NCBI RefSeq assembly: GCF_019468465.1
Contig: NZ_CP080519.1
Location: 2,743,001 to 2,807,000, forward strand
Length of the DNA stretch: 64,000 nucleotides
From: Amycolatopsis sp. DSM 110486
Lineage (GTDB): Bacteria; Actinomycetota; Actinomycetes; Mycobacteriales; Pseudonocardiaceae
Direction: 5' to 3'
The translations under genes and the position numbers were made by a program. Below are positions 61,554-64,000 of this stretch, piece by piece (position 1 is the first letter of the stretch; each line of letters starts with the position of its first letter). The notes below the pieces were generated by a model. It was not told the DNA's origin, searched no databases, and saw only the letters and a program-made list of their open reading frames with translations.

Positions 61554-62231
61554 TCAGCTTTTGACGAGTTCAGCCCACTCCCGAACCGCCCCAGCGTCCA
61601 CAGGGGACTCCCAGCCACCGGGCCGCACCGCGCTACCGACGTGAAACCCTCGCACTCCCCCGGCGCGCAGAAGGTGCACCTGCTGCGCGCGCAGGCCACC
61701 GCCGACGAGCAGCGAAGGGCCTTCAGTGCGCCGCGCGAGCCGCTGCAGCACGGAAAGCCCGCTCCCGACGCCGTGCGGGCTGCCGGCCGCGAGCACCGTG
61801 TCGCAGCCGAGATCGGCGAGCACGTCGAACGCGGCGAGCGGGTCGCGCGCGCGGTCGATGGCGCGGTGAAAGGTCCACGGCGCACCGTCGAGCTCCTTCA
61901 GCAGTGAGCGGCACGCGTCGACGTCGATCTCGTTGTCGTCGGTGAGGAAGCCGAACACGAACTCGCGCGCGCCGGCGGCCAGGAGCTTCGCGGTGTCGGC
62001 GCGCAGGGCCTCGAGGTCACCGGCGGCGAAACCGTCGCTGCCGCGCAGCATCACGCGCACCGGCAGGTCGGTGGCGGCGAGAACGTCGCGCACGGTCTGC
62101 TCCGAAGGCGTGAGCCCGTCCCGCGCCATGTCCGCGACCAGTTCGAGCCGGTCCGCCCCGCCTTCCTGAGCGCGCTGCGCGTCTTCCGGACCCAGCGCGA
62201 TCACTTCCAGCAGGGCGGTCTTCGAGCTCAT
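61554..62231 (-). CDS. cutC: CutC-family protein
   Basis: 225 residues forming a TIM barrel. CutC signatures: LEVIALGPEDAQRAQEGGAD, RLELVADMARDGLTPS, VMLRGSDGFAAGD, FVFGFLTDDNEIDVDACRSL, APWTFHRAIDRARDP, SLLVGGGL. It is historically called copper homeostasis protein, but the true reaction is unsettled. It lies 15 bases downstream of the conservon-type kinase gene on the same strand and may be co-transcribed with it. Confidence 0.9.
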   Translation of the reverse strand: MSSKTALLEVIALGPEDAQRAQEGGADRLELVADMARDGLTPSEQTVRDVLAATDLPVRVMLRGSDGFAAGDLEALRADTAKLLAAGAREFVFGFLTDDNEIDVDACRSLLKELDGAPWTFHRAIDRARDPLAAFDVLADLGCDTVLAAGSPHGVGSGLSVLQRLARRTEGPSLLVGGGLRAQQVHLLRAGGVRGFHVGSAVRPGGWESPVDAGAVREWAELVKS

Positions 62232-62246
62232 GGGTCATCCGTTCGA

Positions 62247-64000
62247 TCAGGTCGTGGGGTTCTCGTCCCCCCGTGCGTGGCGGCCACGCCTGAACCCGCC
62301 TTGAAGGCTCGTCATCCGCTCGCGCACCGCTTCGGGGGAAAGCGAGAGTATCGGCCGCTGCTCGGGCACCTGCCCGGGGCTGGCCTGCATGCCGTCTTCG
62401 ACTGCGTTCTCGGCTGCGTCCTCGGCTGCGTCCTCGGCTGCGTCCTCGACATCGGAGACGCGCAGGAACGGCCACGTGTCCTCGGCGCCGTCCTCCTGCT
62501 CCAGCTCGTCCGGGGTCGGCCACTCCGGCGGGGCCGGGCTCTCGTCCGGGTCGGTGGTCGGGAACTGCACGGCCGGGAAGGCCGGTTCGACGCGGTCCGG
62601 TTCCAGCACGGTGCGGGCGTGCCGTGCGGCCTGTTCGGGAGCTGGGGGTTCGCGTTCTGGCTGGAGTTCCGGTTCTGGCTGGAGTTCCGGTTCTGGCTGT
62701 GGTGCCGGTTCTGCCACGGGTTCCGCCACCGGCAACGGTTCCGGCGGCGCCGGCGCCCTTCCCTCGGGCGGCGGCGCAGCCGCGTCGAACCACCGCGACA
62801 ACACGTCCCGGTACGCGGGCATCCGTTCCGTCGGCGCGTCCAGATCGAGGTGCGAACGGTCCTCCTGCGCCGGCCACGGCGGCGTGCTCTCCACCACCGG
62901 CGCGCGCCGCGGCGGACCCGGCTCGAGCACCGGAACGATCGGCGCCTCCACCGGAGCCTCGGCTTCTTCCTCGACAGCGGGTCCGGCGGAGGCGGCGACC
63001 AGCGGAGCCAACGGCGGCAGCAGCTCCGGCGTCGGCTCGGGTTCGGCGGCGGCGGGTGCGGGTGGCTCGGGCAGCGGCGGCGCGTCGACGATCAGTTCGG
63101 TGGGCACGAGCACCGTCGCGGTGATGCCGGTGCCTTCGGCCAGCCGCAGCGAGACGTCGATGTGGTGGCGCTGAGCCAGCGTCGCGACCACGTACAGGCC
63201 CATCCGGCGCGAGACCTCGACGTCGACGTCCGGCGGGTTGGCCAGGCGCGCGTTGGTGCGGTCGATCTCGGCCTGCGGCATGCCGGCGCCGCGGTCGGTG
63301 ATCTCGATGCGCCAGTCACCGTCGGGGGTTTCGGCGCTTTCGACGGTGACGGTGGTTCGTTCCGACGAGTAGCGCGTGGCGTTCTCCAGCAGCTCGGACA
63401 CCACGTGCACTAGGTCGTTCACGGCCTCGCCGCGCACCGCGAGCGTCGGCGCGGAGCCGAGCTCGATGCGCTGGTAATCCTCCACTTCGGACAGTGCGGC
63501 GCCCACGATCTCGTCGGCCACCACCGGTCCGCTGTCCTCGCGCACGAGGTCAGTGCCCGAGAGCACCAGCAGGTTCTCGCTGTTGCGGCGCATGCGCGTG
63601 GCGAGGTGGTCGAGCTCGAACAGGCCCGCGAGCGTGTCCGGGTCCTGCTCGCCGGCCTCCATGCGGTCGAGCACGGACAGCTGTCGTTCGACGAGATCTT
63701 GGCTTCGCTGGGAGAGGTTGACGAACATCGAGTTGACGTTCTCGCGCAGCATCGCCTGCTCGGCCGCCAGCCGCACGGCCTCTCCGTGGACCGCGTCGAA
63801 CGCGCGCGCGACCTGGCCCACCTCTTCACGCGTGAACACCGGCACGGGCGCGACGGCCGCGCGGTGGCGCAGGTTCTCGGGCGCCGGGTCGGGATCGGTC
63901 AGCAGCCGCTGCACGGCCTCGGGCAGCCGGTGGTCGGCCACGTCCAGCGCCGTGCGCCGCAGCACGCGCAAGGGCCGCAGCAGCGAGCGCGCGATGACCA
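62247..64000 (-). CDS. Second conservon-type histidine kinase, 5' end outside window
   Basis: The frame is open at the window edge. Visible are the HAMP exit (RPLRVLRRTALDVADHRLPE), [32 protein letters not shown] (N box), ITDRGAGMPQAEIDR (G1) and [19 protein letters not shown], collinear with the 43.7-kb kinase. The tail is Pro/Glu-rich, with a short E-L-Q-P-E-P repeat (about 62660-62710), and ends with a motif like that of the first kinase (RMTSLQGGFRRGRHARG). No roadblock, DUF742 or GTPase gene follows; CutC does. Confidence 0.9.
   Translation of the reverse strand, partial: VIARSLLRPLRVLRRTALDVADHRLPEAVQRLLTDPDPAPENLRHRAAVAPVPVFTREEVGQVARAFDAVHGEAVRLAAEQAMLRENVNSMFVNLSQRSQDLVERQLSVLDRMEAGEQDPDTLAGLFELDHLATRMRRNSENLLVLSGTDLVREDSGPVVADEIVGAALSEVEDYQRIELGSAPTLAVRGEAVNDLVHVVSELLENATRYSSERTTVTVESAETPDGDWRIEITDRGAGMPQAEIDRTNARLANPPDVDVEVSRRMGLYVVATLAQRHHIDVSLRLAEGTGITATVLVPTELIVDAPPLPEPPAPAAAEPEPTPELLPPLAPLVAASAGPAVEEEAEAPVEAPIVPVLEPGPPRRAPVVESTPPWPAQEDRSHLDLDAPTERMPAYRDVLSRWFDAAAPPPEGRAPAPPEPLPVAEPVAEPAPQPEPELQPEPELQPEREPPAPEQAARHARTVLEPDRVEPAFPAVQFPTTDPDESPAPPEWPTPDELEQEDGAEDTWPFLRVSDVEDAAEDAAEDAAENAVEDGMQASPGQVPEQRPILSLSPEAVRERMTSLQGGFRRGRHARGDENPTT

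Overview
The window is high-GC DNA from an actinomycete, most likely of the family Pseudonocardiaceae (Amycolatopsis-like). The evidence is the GTG starts, the many leaderless promoters, the ESX-type EspG/DUF3558/PPE-like genes, a conservon-type cluster (histidine kinase, roadblock, DUF742, GTPase), DUF5753 XRE regulators and an Rpf resuscitation factor. No prophage, insertion sequence, CRISPR array, rRNA or tRNA was seen.

Layout: 1-12.7 kb holds an MFS exporter with its MarR regulator, a purine permease, DUF2530, a large GHKL (sacsin/Hsp90-like) ATPase coupled to DUF3027, a glutaminyl-peptide cyclotransferase lipoprotein, a second MFS protein, DUF2771 and a cold-shock protein. 12.7-15 kb holds a HAD phosphatase divergent from a TetR gene, which is followed by an R2-like ligand-binding oxidase. 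15-17.9 kb holds a frameshifted HAF-repeat gene and an acyl-CoA synthetase. 18-23 kb is a type VII secretion accessory block: EspG, a tandem array of three DUF3558 lipoproteins with one decayed copy, and two secreted-substrate-like proteins. 23.4-26.2 kb holds PhzF, YccF, a phosphoesterase and a NagD-like phosphatase.

26.3-34.2 kb is a molybdenum region: modCBA with a Mop-type regulator, then moaA, moaD, rpf, a Mog-MoaE fusion and moaC. It is followed by NAD-malic enzyme and the Rv0862c-like helicase-associated protein. From memory, the order of these genes plus cspB, YccF, DUF2771, DUF2530 and DUF3027 resembles M. tuberculosis Rv0861c-Rv0883c, so this is an old actinobacterial neighbourhood with other genes inserted.

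39.3-46.9 kb is a four-gene conservon plus an extra roadblock/DUF742 pair whose DUF742 protein carries tyrosine-rich repeats. 47.4-54.8 kb holds an SsuABC/TauABC-type transporter, a flavoprotein of the acyl-CoA dehydrogenase family, a benzoylformate decarboxylase-like enzyme and a methyltransferase. 55-64 kb holds an XRE regulator, a secreted S53 peptidase, a TetR-SDR deletion chimera, an ECF-type sigma factor, two GAF/ANTAR proteins, CutC and the 3' part of a second conservon-type kinase.

The items most worth a second look are the R2lox locus with its operator, the decaying DUF3558 array with conserved leaderless promoters, the CRP site and structured leader in front of rpf, the tyrosine-repeat DUF742 protein, the leaderless mini-ORF before the ABC transporter, and the DnaA-box pair at 55.0 kb. 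I see no convincing wholly new defence or mobile system.
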